54,422 nt of DNA, from contig JAKBCY010000003.1 in the NCBI GenBank assembly GCA_021807445.1, forward strand, positions 1-54,422, given 5' to 3'. The DNA comes from Pseudomonadota bacterium (GTDB taxonomy: Bacteria; Pseudomonadota; Gammaproteobacteria; Burkholderiales; Burkholderiaceae_C). The notes under the pieces are model-generated. The model was not told the DNA's origin. It did no database searches and saw nothing but the letters and a program-made list of their open reading frames with translations. This document shows, in pieces, positions 7,059 to 15,915 of the stretch; position 1 is the first letter of the stretch; every line of letters starts with the position of its first letter. The position numbers and the translations under genes are program-made.

Positions 7059-7295
7059 ATGACCAACATCAAAATCCTCGGCACCGGCTGTGCCAATTGC
7101 AAGGCCACGCAAAAGCTGGTCGAGGACGTCACCAAAGCCAGTGGCGTGCAGGCCCAGGTTGAGAAGGTGGAGGACATCGCCTCGATCATGAAGTACGGCG
7201 TGATGAGCACGCCTGGAGTGGTCATCGATGGTAAGGTCGTGCACGCTGGCGGCATCCCCAGCCGCGCGCAGGTCGAGCAGTGGATTGGCGCCTGA
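7059..7295 (+). CDS. Small thioredoxin-fold redox-active disulfide protein
   Basis: A 78-aa protein starting MTNIKILGTGCANCKATQKL. The CxxC pair is Cys11/Cys14, followed by VSTPGVVIDG-type sequence (VMSTPGVVIDGKVVHAG), which supplies the cis-Pro loop. It matches the 'redox-active disulfide protein 2' group often linked to COG0701 permeases. The start at 7059 was chosen over the track's 7041 because GGAGG stands about 11 nt upstream. It is the last gene of the permease operon and probably the thiol reductant or metallochaperone for it. Confidence 0.85.
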   Translation: MTNIKILGTGCANCKATQKLVEDVTKASGVQAQVEKVEDIASIMKYGVMSTPGVVIDGKVVHAGGIPSRAQVEQWIGA

Positions 7296-7951
7296 GCGAG
7301 GGAACCGGCACCATGCATAAGCCGATGATTGTGGCCTTGTCCCTGCGTGCGACCGTGTACGGCACTTCGGCCCATGATCGAACCGGGAGCAGTCCGCCCA
7401 CGCGACGCGGCCTCCGAATTCATATTGATGTGAGCGGCATCGAAGACTCACCACCATCCACTGCAATGCCGGACAGTTCCCCAGAACCTGCTGCCTGCCC
7501 AGCTTCGCCACGTGGATCTCCAGGCCCTCGCTACAGTGATTGAGGATGTTGACATACCCGATGAACCTTTTGCGTTCGGGGCGAGCACAACACGGGCAAC
7601 ATATCACCGTGTGGGCATAGCAACACGGTGAACCCCAACCCCGTGTGGAAATCATGATTCTTCACCCCCACGCCTGCATCGCCGAACACTATCCGTGGCA
7701 GCACTTGCCAAACGCATGTATCGACGTGTCGACTCGCCACCATCTGCCCCTCCTCGCCTGCCTATCGCCAGCGAGTAAAGCCAAGCAATCCAGGCTTCCT
7801 GCCATATCCGCGCTCCGTGAATTTGGCTTCGCCACTGTCCCGTGCTACGACAACGTACGCTTCAGCGGTATGCAAGCCGAAATAATGGGAATCTCGGTCC
7901 GCTCGGGGATCAATCTGGCGGCGTCGCTACCGGACACGCTGGGGCATTGAC
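7296..7951. other. Gene-free stretch before the P-type ATPase
   Basis: About 650 bases. A minus-strand frame (part of 6837-7655) reads smoothly in places (NHCSEGLEIHVAKLGRQQVLG) but runs into the real thioredoxin gene and matches nothing I recognise. It could be a decayed gene. No RNA gene or clear terminator was seen. Confidence 0.4.
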
Positions 7952-10519
7952 ATGACGTCACCATCAGCACAAGACGCGAAGGCCACAAAAATCCAGGGCC
8001 TATCCACTGCCGAGGCTACACAGCGACTCCGGCGCGAAGGCCCCAACCTTTTGCCCGGCAGCGCACCCAGGACTTTTCTCCGCATCGCTCTTGGCGTGCT
8101 GCGCGAGCCGATGTTTCTGATGCTCTTGGTTGCCGGGAGCATCTATATGCTGCTGGGTGACCGAGCCGAAGCCATTTTCCTCCTCGCTTTCGTGTTCGTG
8201 GTCATTGGCATCACCCTGACCCAGGAACGCAAGACTGAGCGCGCCCTGGAATCGCTGCGCGATCTCTCGGCGCCTCGCGCGCTGGTGATCCGCGACGGAA
8301 AGGAGACACGCATCGCAGGACGCAATGTTGTGCGAGGCGACCTTCTGGTATTGAACGAAGGCGACCGTATCGCAGCAGACGCGCAACTGGTTCAGGGCCA
8401 GCTCACGGCGGATGAATCCCTTCTCACTGGCGAGTCCGTGCCGGTGGACAAGCGGGCGAATGCGGCACTGCATGAACTTCCCGCGCCGGGCGGTGATGGC
8501 TCCGCGGCACTCTTCGCCAGCGCAGTGGTGACCAAGGGCACAGGCCTTGCCGTAGTCCAGGCCACGGGTTCAGCGACCGCTGTCGGTCGCATCGGCCTAG
8601 CCTTGACGACCACTGAAGAAGCCGACTCTGGGTTGCAGCGGTCCTCACGCATGCTGATCCGCAATCTCACGCTCATCGCGCTCACGCTGGCGACTTCGCT
8701 GGTGCTGACAGACTGGTTATGGGACGGCCGTCCGCTGCTGGATAGCTTGCTGGCGGGCATTGCCCTGGCAATGGCCATCTTGCCAGAGGAGATTCCAGTC
8801 ATTCTCACCGTATTCTTGGCCTTGGGCGCTTGGCGTCTCTCAAAAAGCAAGGTCCTCACGCGCCGCGTGCCGGCCGTGGAGGCTCTGGGCGCAATCACCG
8901 TCCTGGCTGTAGACAAAACGGGCACGCTGACGCAGAACCGCATGCAGGTTGGCGAGCTTGCGGTTGGAGACGTCCGGCTCAAAGCCACCCAACCCGTATT
9001 TCCCGAGGGCTTTCACGCACTAATCGAGTTCGGCATGCTGGCCACGCCCCCGAACCCTTACGATCCGATGGAGCAAGCCATCCAGGAATTTGGCCACACA
9101 CGCTTGGCAGGAACCGAGCATATCCGTGACGAACGCAGCGCTGAGTTTGAGTACGCGCTTGACCCCGACATCCTGGCGCTAACCCGCGTGTTCTCGGGCA
9201 CGGCTCCCAATGCTCATCTTCTGGCGACGAAGGGCGCGCCTGAGGCGGTAGCCGACTTGTGCCACCTGCCCGAAGCGGATCGTCAAGCCATCCACCAGCG
9301 GGTGGAAGCGATGGCGGCGCGCGGCCTGCGCGTTCTGGGTGTGGCGCGCGGAATCTGGAGGTCTTCCGGCGCCATAAGCGGATGGCCCAAGAGCCAACAT
9401 GACTTCGATTTTGAGTTCCTTGGTCTGATCGGAATGATCGATCCGCCACGAGCGGATGTGCCCGCCGCCGTTGCGCAATGCCGTGCTGCTGGCGTGCGCG
9501 TGCTGATGCTCACTGGCGATCATCCTGCCACGGCGCGCGCGATTGCCCAGCAAGTTGGTCTGTCCGAGCGAGCCGAGGTCATCACGGGTCCTGAAATCAT
9601 GGCGTTGGATGATGTCGCGCTGCGAGAGCGCCTGCACGATGTAGACCTTTGCGCGCGCCTTAAGCCAGAGCAGAAACTTCGCTTGGTCCGCGTGCTCCAA
9701 CAGGCAGGCGAAGTCGTGGCAATGACCGGCGACGGCGTCAACGATGCGCCCGCTCTAAAGGCCGCCGACGTGGGTATTGCCATGGGGGAACGCGGCACGG
9801 ACGTGGCTCGCGAGGCAGCCGCCTTGGTCCTTCTCGATGACAGCTTCGCAAGCATCGTCGGTGCGATCCGTGGCGGCCGGCGAATTTACGACAACATTAC
9901 CAAGGCCACCCGCTTTGTATTTGCGGTGCATTTGCCCATCATCGCTCTGGCCCTCGTGCCTGCACTGCTGCACTGGCCGGTGCTACTGCTGCCCGTGCAT
10001 ATCGTGCTTCTGGAACTTCTCATCGATCCCGCCTGCTCCATCGTCTTCGAGGCCGAGCCGTCGGCCATTGACCTCATGCTCCGCCCGCCACGGTCATTGA
10101 ATGCGACGCCATTTGCGCCCGGGAACGTCGCTTCGGCACTGGCGCAAGGACTTGGCGTTGCCTCCATCCTCTTGAGCGGATATGCGCTACTGCAAGCGTA
10201 TTCAGGCTGGGGTGAAGCCAGCCTGCGCTTGACCGTATTCATCGCACTTGTGCTTGCGCTATTCCTGCTAATCCTGGCCAATCGCAACAGGGCGCGCACT
10301 GTGCTAGTCCAGCTGCCGATCGGCAACCCCTGGTTGGGCCGCTTGTTCGGCAGCGTTGGCATCATGCTGGCGGCGGTCACGCTGAATCCCACTTTGCGCC
10401 ACGTGATGGGCTTCGCCAGCATCACCTGGCCACCCTTGGCCGCCGCACTCGTTCTGCTGTTGGCCTGTGGCCTTTGGCTGCAGCTGCTACGTTCCGCCAA
10501 AGGCTTGCAGTGGTATTAG
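7952..10519 (+). CDS. Cation-transporting P-type ATPase (P2-like)
   Basis: An 855-aa pump. Visible motifs are the actuator TGES (residues 159-162), the phosphorylation site DKTGTLTQNR (Asp321), the hinge TGDGVNDAPA (from residue 592) and the M4 motif PEEIPV. Ten membrane segments are expected, with six in the C-terminal third. The N-terminal cation-ATPase domain and the PEE(I)P motif place it in the Ca2+/Mg2+-like P2 group rather than the heavy-metal P1B group, which would have CPx. The ion cannot be fixed from sequence. It is followed 33 nt later by a VIT-type Fe/Mn transporter, hinting at divalent cation homeostasis. Confidence 0.9.
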   Translation: MTSPSAQDAKATKIQGLSTAEATQRLRREGPNLLPGSAPRTFLRIALGVLREPMFLMLLVAGSIYMLLGDRAEAIFLLAFVFVVIGITLTQERKTERALESLRDLSAPRALVIRDGKETRIAGRNVVRGDLLVLNEGDRIAADAQLVQGQLTADESLLTGESVPVDKRANAALHELPAPGGDGSAALFASAVVTKGTGLAVVQATGSATAVGRIGLALTTTEEADSGLQRSSRMLIRNLTLIALTLATSLVLTDWLWDGRPLLDSLLAGIALAMAILPEEIPVILTVFLALGAWRLSKSKVLTRRVPAVEALGAITVLAVDKTGTLTQNRMQVGELAVGDVRLKATQPVFPEGFHALIEFGMLATPPNPYDPMEQAIQEFGHTRLAGTEHIRDERSAEFEYALDPDILALTRVFSGTAPNAHLLATKGAPEAVADLCHLPEADRQAIHQRVEAMAARGLRVLGVARGIWRSSGAISGWPKSQHDFDFEFLGLIGMIDPPRADVPAAVAQCRAAGVRVLMLTGDHPATARAIAQQVGLSERAEVITGPEIMALDDVALRERLHDVDLCARLKPEQKLRLVRVLQQAGEVVAMTGDGVNDAPALKAADVGIAMGERGTDVAREAAALVLLDDSFASIVGAIRGGRRIYDNITKATRFVFAVHLPIIALALVPALLHWPVLLLPVHIVLLELLIDPACSIVFEAEPSAIDLMLRPPRSLNATPFAPGNVASALAQGLGVASILLSGYALLQAYSGWGEASLRLTVFIALVLALFLLILANRNRARTVLVQLPIGNPWLGRLFGSVGIMLAAVTLNPTLRHVMGFASITWPPLAAALVLLLACGLWLQLLRSAKGLQWY

Positions 10520-10552
10520 CCAAGGCGCCCTTTCTCATCGGAGACCCTAGCC

Positions 10553-11248
10553 ATGTCGAGAATCCATGTTGAACGCCATCGCACCCAGCATACGGGTTGG
10601 CTGCGCGCGGCAGTGCTCGGCGCCAACGACGGCATCGTCTCCACGGCAAGTCTGATCGTCGGCGTTATCGCCTCAAGCGCCACGCACAGCGCGGTGCTCG
10701 TGGCGGGTATTGCGGGTCTGGTCGCGGGGGCCATGTCCATGGCGGCAGGCGAGTATGTCTCGGTAAGCTCCCAGGCCGACACCGAACAGGCCGACATTGC
10801 CCGCGAGCGCCAGGAATTGGCCTTCGACGGTGTGCGCGAGGAGGCGGAACTTGCTGGCATCTATATGCAGCGGGGTCTGGATGCCGATCTTGCCCAGCAA
10901 GTGGCAACGCAGTTAATGGCGAAAGATGCGCTGGCCGCCCATACTCGCGATGAACTCGGTATTTCCGAAAGCGTAAGGGCGAACCCGCTGCAGGCAGCAT
11001 TTACCTCAGCATTTGCGTTCGCCGTGGGTGCCGCCCTACCGCTTCTCTGCGTTGTGGTCATGCCCGGAGAGAATCTACCCTGGACCGTCAGCATGACATC
11101 ATTGGTCTTCTTGGCCATCCTCGGAGGGCTTGCGGCCTTCATGGGCCGCGCGCCACTTGCCCGTGGCGTGCTGCGTGTGACATTCTGGGGTGCACTGGCC
11201 ATGGCCATCACGGCCGGTATAGGCCTCTTGTTCGGATCCGGCGCCTAA
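10553..11248 (+). CDS. VIT1/CCC1-family Fe2+/Mn2+ transporter
   Basis: A 231-aa protein. The opening HTGWLRAAVLGANDGIVSTASLIVGV and AGAMSMAAGEYVSVSSQAD are the hallmarks of TM1-TM2 in the VIT family. A cytosolic Glu-rich metal-binding helix follows (ARERQELAFDGVREEAELAGIY), and three more membrane helices end the protein. Such proteins move ferrous iron or manganese out of the cytosol, driven by protons. It sits 33 nt behind the P-type ATPase and is probably co-transcribed with it. Confidence 0.9.
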   Translation: MSRIHVERHRTQHTGWLRAAVLGANDGIVSTASLIVGVIASSATHSAVLVAGIAGLVAGAMSMAAGEYVSVSSQADTEQADIARERQELAFDGVREEAELAGIYMQRGLDADLAQQVATQLMAKDALAAHTRDELGISESVRANPLQAAFTSAFAFAVGAALPLLCVVVMPGENLPWTVSMTSLVFLAILGGLAAFMGRAPLARGVLRVTFWGALAMAITAGIGLLFGSGA

Positions 11249-11333
11249 CCGGACTTCGGGGGCGAATCTATCCCCCTGCCAGGAAGCTGCCGCATCAAAG
11301 ACAATTACCGTATTACATCCTACGAAACTGCCT

Positions 11334-13127
11334 ATGTGTGGAATTTGCGGCGAGTTACGCCTTGACGGCACGCGCGCTAATGTGGAGGCCGTGGGCCAAA
11401 TGACCGCGCGTCTTGCACCTCGCGGCCCGGATCACGCTGGGCACTGGAGCGCTGGGCCTGTAGCGTTTGGCCACAGACGTCTTGCCATCATCGACCTGAG
11501 CGCTGCGAGCGACCAACCCATGACGGACCCCGACTCGGGCTGCACGTTGGTGTTCAATGGCGTTATTTACAACTATCGTGAACTTCGCGCTGAACTTACA
11601 GCGCTTGGCCACCACTTCAACACGTGCGGCGACACCGAAGTCATTCTCAAGGCCTATGCTGCTTGGGGCGATCGTGCCATTGCGCGTCTTGACGGCATGT
11701 TCGCCTTCGTGCTGTGGGATCCACGCGCCAGCATCCTGCTGCTGGCGCGCGACCGCTTTGGGATGAAACCGCTCTATCTGACGCAGGATCGTAACCGCCT
11801 GCGTTTTGCCTCCAGCCTTCCCGCTTTGCTTGCCGCAGGCGGCGTGAACAAAGCCATCGATCCCATCGCTCTGCACCACCTCTTCACCCTGCATGCCGTT
11901 GTTCCCGCACCGCGCACCATCCTGCAAGGTGTGCGCAAGCTGCAACCCGCGCACCTGCTTCGTGTGGAATGCGACGGAACGCGCACACTTTCACGCTATT
12001 GGCAGCTTAGCGCTAAGCGTCGAACACCTGCGCCCAGCGAGGAAGATTGGATTGCGCACACGCGCCGCACATTACAGTCTGCACTCGACAGCCATGTGCA
12101 CGCCGCCGACGTACCCGTGGGGGTCTTGCTCTCGGGCGGCCTGGACTCAAGCCTGCTCGTGGGAATGCTGACGCAGCGCATACCGGATTTACGCACCTAT
12201 TCGATCGGCTTTGAAAGCTTGGATGGAACCGACGAAAAGGCCGATGAATTCATCTACTCCGACCTGATCGCTCGGACGTTCCGCACACGGCACCGCAAGC
12301 TCAGCATCCCCAACAGCGTGGTGCTGGAGCGACTGCCTACGACCATTGAGCGCATGACCGAGCCAATGTTCAGTCATGACGTTGTGGCCTTTGACCTGCT
12401 AGCAGAATGGGTGGGCCATGACGTCAAGGCGGTCTTGGCCGGCCAAGGTGCAGACGAGGTGTTCGCGGGTTACTTCTGGTATCCGCAAATGCAAGCCGAA
12501 ACTGGCACACCCCTGCAACGCTTCGCCCGCCACTACTTCGACCGCGATCATGCCGAGTGGCTGCGCTTCATCGCTCCCGAATACCACGTGCCGGATGTCA
12601 CCTCGGAATTGATCGAATACGCCTTGGAGCAGCCAGGTGCTGATACCTTTCTCGACCGCGTGCTACGCCTGGATGTGACCACGCTCATTGTCGATGACCC
12701 TGTCAAACGCGTCGACAACCTGCCAATGGAGCACGCGCTCGAACTGCGCGTGCCTTTTCTCGACAGCACGCTCGTGGAGTTGGCGGCCGGCATGCCCCCG
12801 GGACTGCGCCTGCGCGAGGGCGGAAAGTACCCACTTAAAGCTGTTGCCCGCGGCGTGATTCCGGACGCCGTGATTGACCGCCCCAAAGGGTATTTCCCGG
12901 TCCCGGCGCTCAAGCATGTGCGTGGCGCATTTCTGGCTCGTATGGGAGATCTGCTCACATCCGCCGCAAGTCTCAACCGCGGACTGTACCAACGCGGATA
13001 CATCGACAGATTGCTTGACGCGCCGGAAGCACCCGAACATTTCACCCGAATTCAGGGCAGCAAGCTATGGCATGCTGCCCTGCTTGAGTGGTGGCTACAA
13101 ACGCACGTGGACACCGCGCCCGCCTGA
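11334..13127 (+). CDS. asnB: Asparagine synthase (glutamine-hydrolysing) family amidotransferase
   Basis: A 597-aa protein. Cys2 after the start Met (MCGICGELRL) is the Ntn glutaminase nucleophile; RLAIIDLS, NG-x-IYN and GDTE complete the glutaminase half (about 1-200). The synthetase half carries the ATP pyrophosphatase P-loop SGGLDSS (267-273) and AGQGADEVFAGY. It resembles the group that includes the amidotransferase of N-acetylglutaminylglutamine amide (NAGGN) synthesis. The stop overlaps the start of the next gene (an ATP-grasp-like protein) as TGATG, so the two are translationally coupled. This makes amidation of a small peptide more likely than housekeeping asparagine synthesis. The substrate is not proven. 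Confidence 0.85.
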   Translation: MCGICGELRLDGTRANVEAVGQMTARLAPRGPDHAGHWSAGPVAFGHRRLAIIDLSAASDQPMTDPDSGCTLVFNGVIYNYRELRAELTALGHHFNTCGDTEVILKAYAAWGDRAIARLDGMFAFVLWDPRASILLLARDRFGMKPLYLTQDRNRLRFASSLPALLAAGGVNKAIDPIALHHLFTLHAVVPAPRTILQGVRKLQPAHLLRVECDGTRTLSRYWQLSAKRRTPAPSEEDWIAHTRRTLQSALDSHVHAADVPVGVLLSGGLDSSLLVGMLTQRIPDLRTYSIGFESLDGTDEKADEFIYSDLIARTFRTRHRKLSIPNSVVLERLPTTIERMTEPMFSHDVVAFDLLAEWVGHDVKAVLAGQGADEVFAGYFWYPQMQAETGTPLQRFARHYFDRDHAEWLRFIAPEYHVPDVTSELIEYALEQPGADTFLDRVLRLDVTTLIVDDPVKRVDNLPMEHALELRVPFLDSTLVELAAGMPPGLRLREGGKYPLKAVARGVIPDAVIDRPKGYFPVPALKHVRGAFLARMGDLLTSAASLNRGLYQRGYIDRLLDAPEAPEHFTRIQGSKLWHAALLEWWLQTHVDTAPA

Positions 13128-14392
13128 TGAGCATGATTGAAAGATTGAATCGCGATTGCTTCTGCGTCAGCCTCGATCGCAGGGCTCTGGCGCATGCCTT
13201 GGAGTCCGAGCTTGGCCAGCCCGGTCTGTACACGCTTATCCAGCATCGCAACCCTCACATGTTCTCTGCGCAGCCCGTCTTCGTGGCGACCAGACATATT
13301 GCCCGCATGCGAGATGTGGTGCAGGCCGTGGAGCGTGTTGCATCGTTGCCGCGCTTTGAGCAAACCGTGCTTGCTCGGGCGCCGGCGGCGGCACGCCACG
13401 ACCCCGGGAACCGGGGCATATTCCTTGGTTTTGACTTTCATCTGGAAGGCGAGTCATTGCATCTCATCGAGGTCAATACAAACCCGGGTGGTGCGCTCCT
13501 GTCAGCAGTGCTGGCACGCGCTCAACGAGCCTGCTGCGAGGAAATGCAAGCGATGGTCCCAAGCGCAGAGTCCGTTGACGCGTTCGAGGCCGACATCATG
13601 GCCATGTTCTTGCGAGAATGGCGCCAAGCAGGCCGCCGTGGCGAACCTCAATGCATAGCCATCGTCGACTCGGAGCCAACCTCACAGTACCTCTATGCCG
13701 AGTTCTTGCTGTTTGCGCGGCTGTTCGAACGCGCCGGCATCGACGTTGTCATTTCCGATCCAGCGGCGCTGCGCATGGAGGGTTCGCGCCTTTGGCATCG
13801 TGACAAGATCATCGATATGGTCTACAACCGGCTTACAGATTTCGGGCTTGAAACACAGGCTCATGCTGCCCTGCGCCACGCGTGGAGTGAGAATGCAGCA
13901 GTGATTACGCCGCACCCCCGCGCCCATGCGCTGTACGCCGATAAGCGCAACCTGGCGCTACTGAGCGATGTGGAATCCTTGCGCACACTGGGCGTGGATA
14001 GCGATACATCCAGGCCCCTCGCCGCGCATGTGCCACGGACGCAAATCGTCAGTGCGCAAAACGCGGAGGAACTCTGGGCCCAGAGGCGAGGCCTGTTCTT
14101 CAAACCGTGGGCTGGGTATGGCAGCCGCGCCGCCTACCGCGGCGCCAAACTCACCAAAGGCGTGTGGTCGGACATTGTGCGCGGCCAGTACGTCGCTCAA
14201 GCGCTGTCCCCTCCCGGCGAACGCAACATCGGCGACGCCAATGCCCCGCAGCCCCTCAAATTCGACCTGAGGGCTTATGCCGATGCAGGCCATGTGCTGT
14301 GGTTCAGCGCCCGGCTCTATCAAGGTCAAACCACGAATTTCCGCACACCGGGCGGAGGTTTCGCGCCCGTGTACACAGAGCCCGCCCCCTAA
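13127..14392 (+). CDS. ATP-grasp-like ligase of unknown substrate, coupled to asnB
   Basis: The track starts this frame at 13088, inside asnB; the ATG at 13127 overlaps the asnB stop (TGATG) and gives 421 aa. Features that recall ATP-grasp enzymes are GFDFHLEGESLHLIEVNTNPGG (about residues 99-125; acidic plus EVNTNPG, like the Mg-binding E-x-N of ATP-grasp folds) and, later, LFFKPWAGYGSRAAYRG (lysine and glycine-rich loop) and LKFDLRAYADAG. The unusual order of these blocks (the E-x-N early, the K-loop late) suggests a permuted or degenerate fold. No acetyltransferase domain is present, so it is not the known NAGGN synthetase. A peptide or amino-acid ligase is my best guess. Confidence 0.65.
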   Translation: MSMIERLNRDCFCVSLDRRALAHALESELGQPGLYTLIQHRNPHMFSAQPVFVATRHIARMRDVVQAVERVASLPRFEQTVLARAPAAARHDPGNRGIFLGFDFHLEGESLHLIEVNTNPGGALLSAVLARAQRACCEEMQAMVPSAESVDAFEADIMAMFLREWRQAGRRGEPQCIAIVDSEPTSQYLYAEFLLFARLFERAGIDVVISDPAALRMEGSRLWHRDKIIDMVYNRLTDFGLETQAHAALRHAWSENAAVITPHPRAHALYADKRNLALLSDVESLRTLGVDSDTSRPLAAHVPRTQIVSAQNAEELWAQRRGLFFKPWAGYGSRAAYRGAKLTKGVWSDIVRGQYVAQALSPPGERNIGDANAPQPLKFDLRAYADAGHVLWFSARLYQGQTTNFRTPGGGFAPVYTEPAP

Positions 14393-14406
14393 GAGGCATC
14401 AATCGT

Positions 14407-15732
14407 TTACCCTCGACCAATCCCGTAATAAGCCAACCCCGCGGCGCGTACGGACTGCGGATCCCAGAGATTGCGGCCATCAAATACGACTTTGGCGCGC
14501 AATTGCGAAGCCATTTGCTCGAAGTCGGGTGAACGAAATGCGTGCCATTCCGTGACCACGACGAGAGCATCTGCGTCGTGAAGAGCCGACGCGGCATCTT
14601 TCGTGAGCTCCACGCCAGGGCGATCTCCCCAGAGTCTGCGAGCGCTCTCGATTGCAACGGGATCAAAGGCCTTCACCCTGGCGCCTGCCGCAAGCAAGGC
14701 TTCAATGAGGTCGATGCTTGGGGCGTCCCGCATATCATCCGTATTGGGCTTGAATGCGAGTCCCCAGACAGCGATTGTGCGGCCTTTGACTCCATCAGCT
14801 GCGAAGTGTGCCGCAATCTTCTCAAACAGCCGCTGCTTCTGCCGCTGGTTGACCGCGTCGACTGCCTCGGCCAGCTCAGCTCGCAAGCCCGCTTCACGTG
14901 CCATGAAAGCGAGGGCCTTCACGTCCTTCGGAAAGCACGATCCCCCGTAGCCCGCACCGGCATATAGAAAGTGGCTACCAATGCGTTGATCCACGCCCAT
15001 TCCCAAGCGCACCTGCTCAATGTCGGCACCTACGGCCTCGGCCAACCGGGCGAGCTCATTCATGAACGAAATACGGGTGGCCAACATCGTGTTGGCGGCA
15101 TACTTGGTGAGTTCGGAACTAGCCGGGTTCATCATCATCATCTTTTCGTGATTACGGTTGAACGGCCGATACAGATCGCGCATCACCGCAATAGCCCGTT
15201 CGTCCGTACTGCCCACCACGATGCGGTCGCCACGCGTGAAGTCATCAATAGCCGAGCCCTCTTTGAGGAACTCGGGGTTGCTCACGACGCTGACCCAGTG
15301 GTGTACCCCTCGACGTGCCATTTCCTCGTTGATGATGCCTTGGACCATGGCAACGGTACCGACGGGGGCAGTGGACTTCTGCACGACGACGAGCGGGCCA
15401 TTGACGTATTGGCCAATTTCATGTGCGGCACCCCGTACCTGGCTCATATCGGCCTGCCCAGTGGGCAATGGCGGCGTGCCGACGGCGATAAAGCATACCT
15501 GCGTCCCATTGAGTCCCTGAGCAAGATTGGGCACGAAACCCATGCGTCCCGCCTGCGCGTTGTGTGCGACGAGTTCGCTCAGACCCGGCTCATAGAACGG
15601 CACTTGAGCTTTTTTCAGCGCAGCAATACGCCCGGCGTCGCGTTCAACGCAAATAACGGTGTTGCCAACATCGGCAAAGCATGCCGCAGTAACCAGGCCC
15701 ACATACCCAGCGCCGATAACGGTAACTCGCAT
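14407..15732 (-). CDS. ugd: UDP-glucose 6-dehydrogenase
   Basis: A 441-aa enzyme that oxidises UDP-glucose to UDP-glucuronate with two NAD+, feeding exopolysaccharide and lipid A sugars. The N-terminal Rossmann motif is MRVTVIGAGYVGLVTAACFAD; the catalytic Cys is in YGGSCFPKDVKAL; NPEFLKEGSAIDDF and FKPNTDDMRDAPS are also conserved. The start at 15732 is set by AAGGATGG upstream and by homology of the first residues, not by the track start at 15786. The gene is divergent from phaC across a 183-base region that holds an FNR-type box. It lies 14 nt from the end of the ATP-grasp gene, converging with it. Confidence 0.95.
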   Translation of the reverse strand: MRVTVIGAGYVGLVTAACFADVGNTVICVERDAGRIAALKKAQVPFYEPGLSELVAHNAQAGRMGFVPNLAQGLNGTQVCFIAVGTPPLPTGQADMSQVRGAAHEIGQYVNGPLVVVQKSTAPVGTVAMVQGIINEEMARRGVHHWVSVVSNPEFLKEGSAIDDFTRGDRIVVGSTDERAIAVMRDLYRPFNRNHEKMMMMNPASSELTKYAANTMLATRISFMNELARLAEAVGADIEQVRLGMGVDQRIGSHFLYAGAGYGGSCFPKDVKALAFMAREAGLRAELAEAVDAVNQRQKQRLFEKIAAHFAADGVKGRTIAVWGLAFKPNTDDMRDAPSIDLIEALLAAGARVKAFDPVAIESARRLWGDRPGVELTKDAASALHDADALVVVTEWHAFRSPDFEQMASQLRAKVVFDGRNLWDPQSVRAAGLAYYGIGRG

Positions 15733-15846
15733 GAATCCATCCTTGGTAATGTCGCAGTAGTCCGTTATTGTGCATGGACAGCGCACGGCTCAGTTCGACG
15801 CCATGACTCAGAAAGCTGCTTGCTCGCACGTCGGCAGCCGTTACGC

Positions 15847-15888
15847 TTGACACATATCAATCTCTGTGCGGCGTTGCAGCATTACAAA
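15847..15888 (+). promoter_or_regulatory. FNR/ANR-type class II promoter of the phaC operon
   Basis: TTGACACATATCAA (15847-15860) matches the FNR/ANR consensus TTGAT-N4-ATCAA with one mismatch. TACAAA at 15883-15888 fits a -10 element. A start near 15895 would put the box centre at -41.5, the exact class II activator position. It is the best-formed regulatory site in the window and suggests induction at low oxygen. It could also influence the divergent ugd gene. Confidence 0.7.
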
Positions 15889-15915
15889 TAACCTATAGGC
15901 CTTAAGGAGATGGGC

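Noticed and set aside
6837-7655. 272-aa minus-strand ORF
   Set aside because: Most of it is the reverse frame of the thioredoxin and CMD genes; the outer part resembles nothing known.
7905-7920. FNR-like site GGGGATCAATC before the P-type ATPase
   Set aside because: Only one half-site (ATCAA) is present; the other half does not fit.
11334-14392. Complete NAGGN (N-acetylglutaminylglutamine amide) pathway
   Set aside because: The partner gene is too short and lacks the acetyltransferase domain of the known synthetase; reported instead as an unknown pair.
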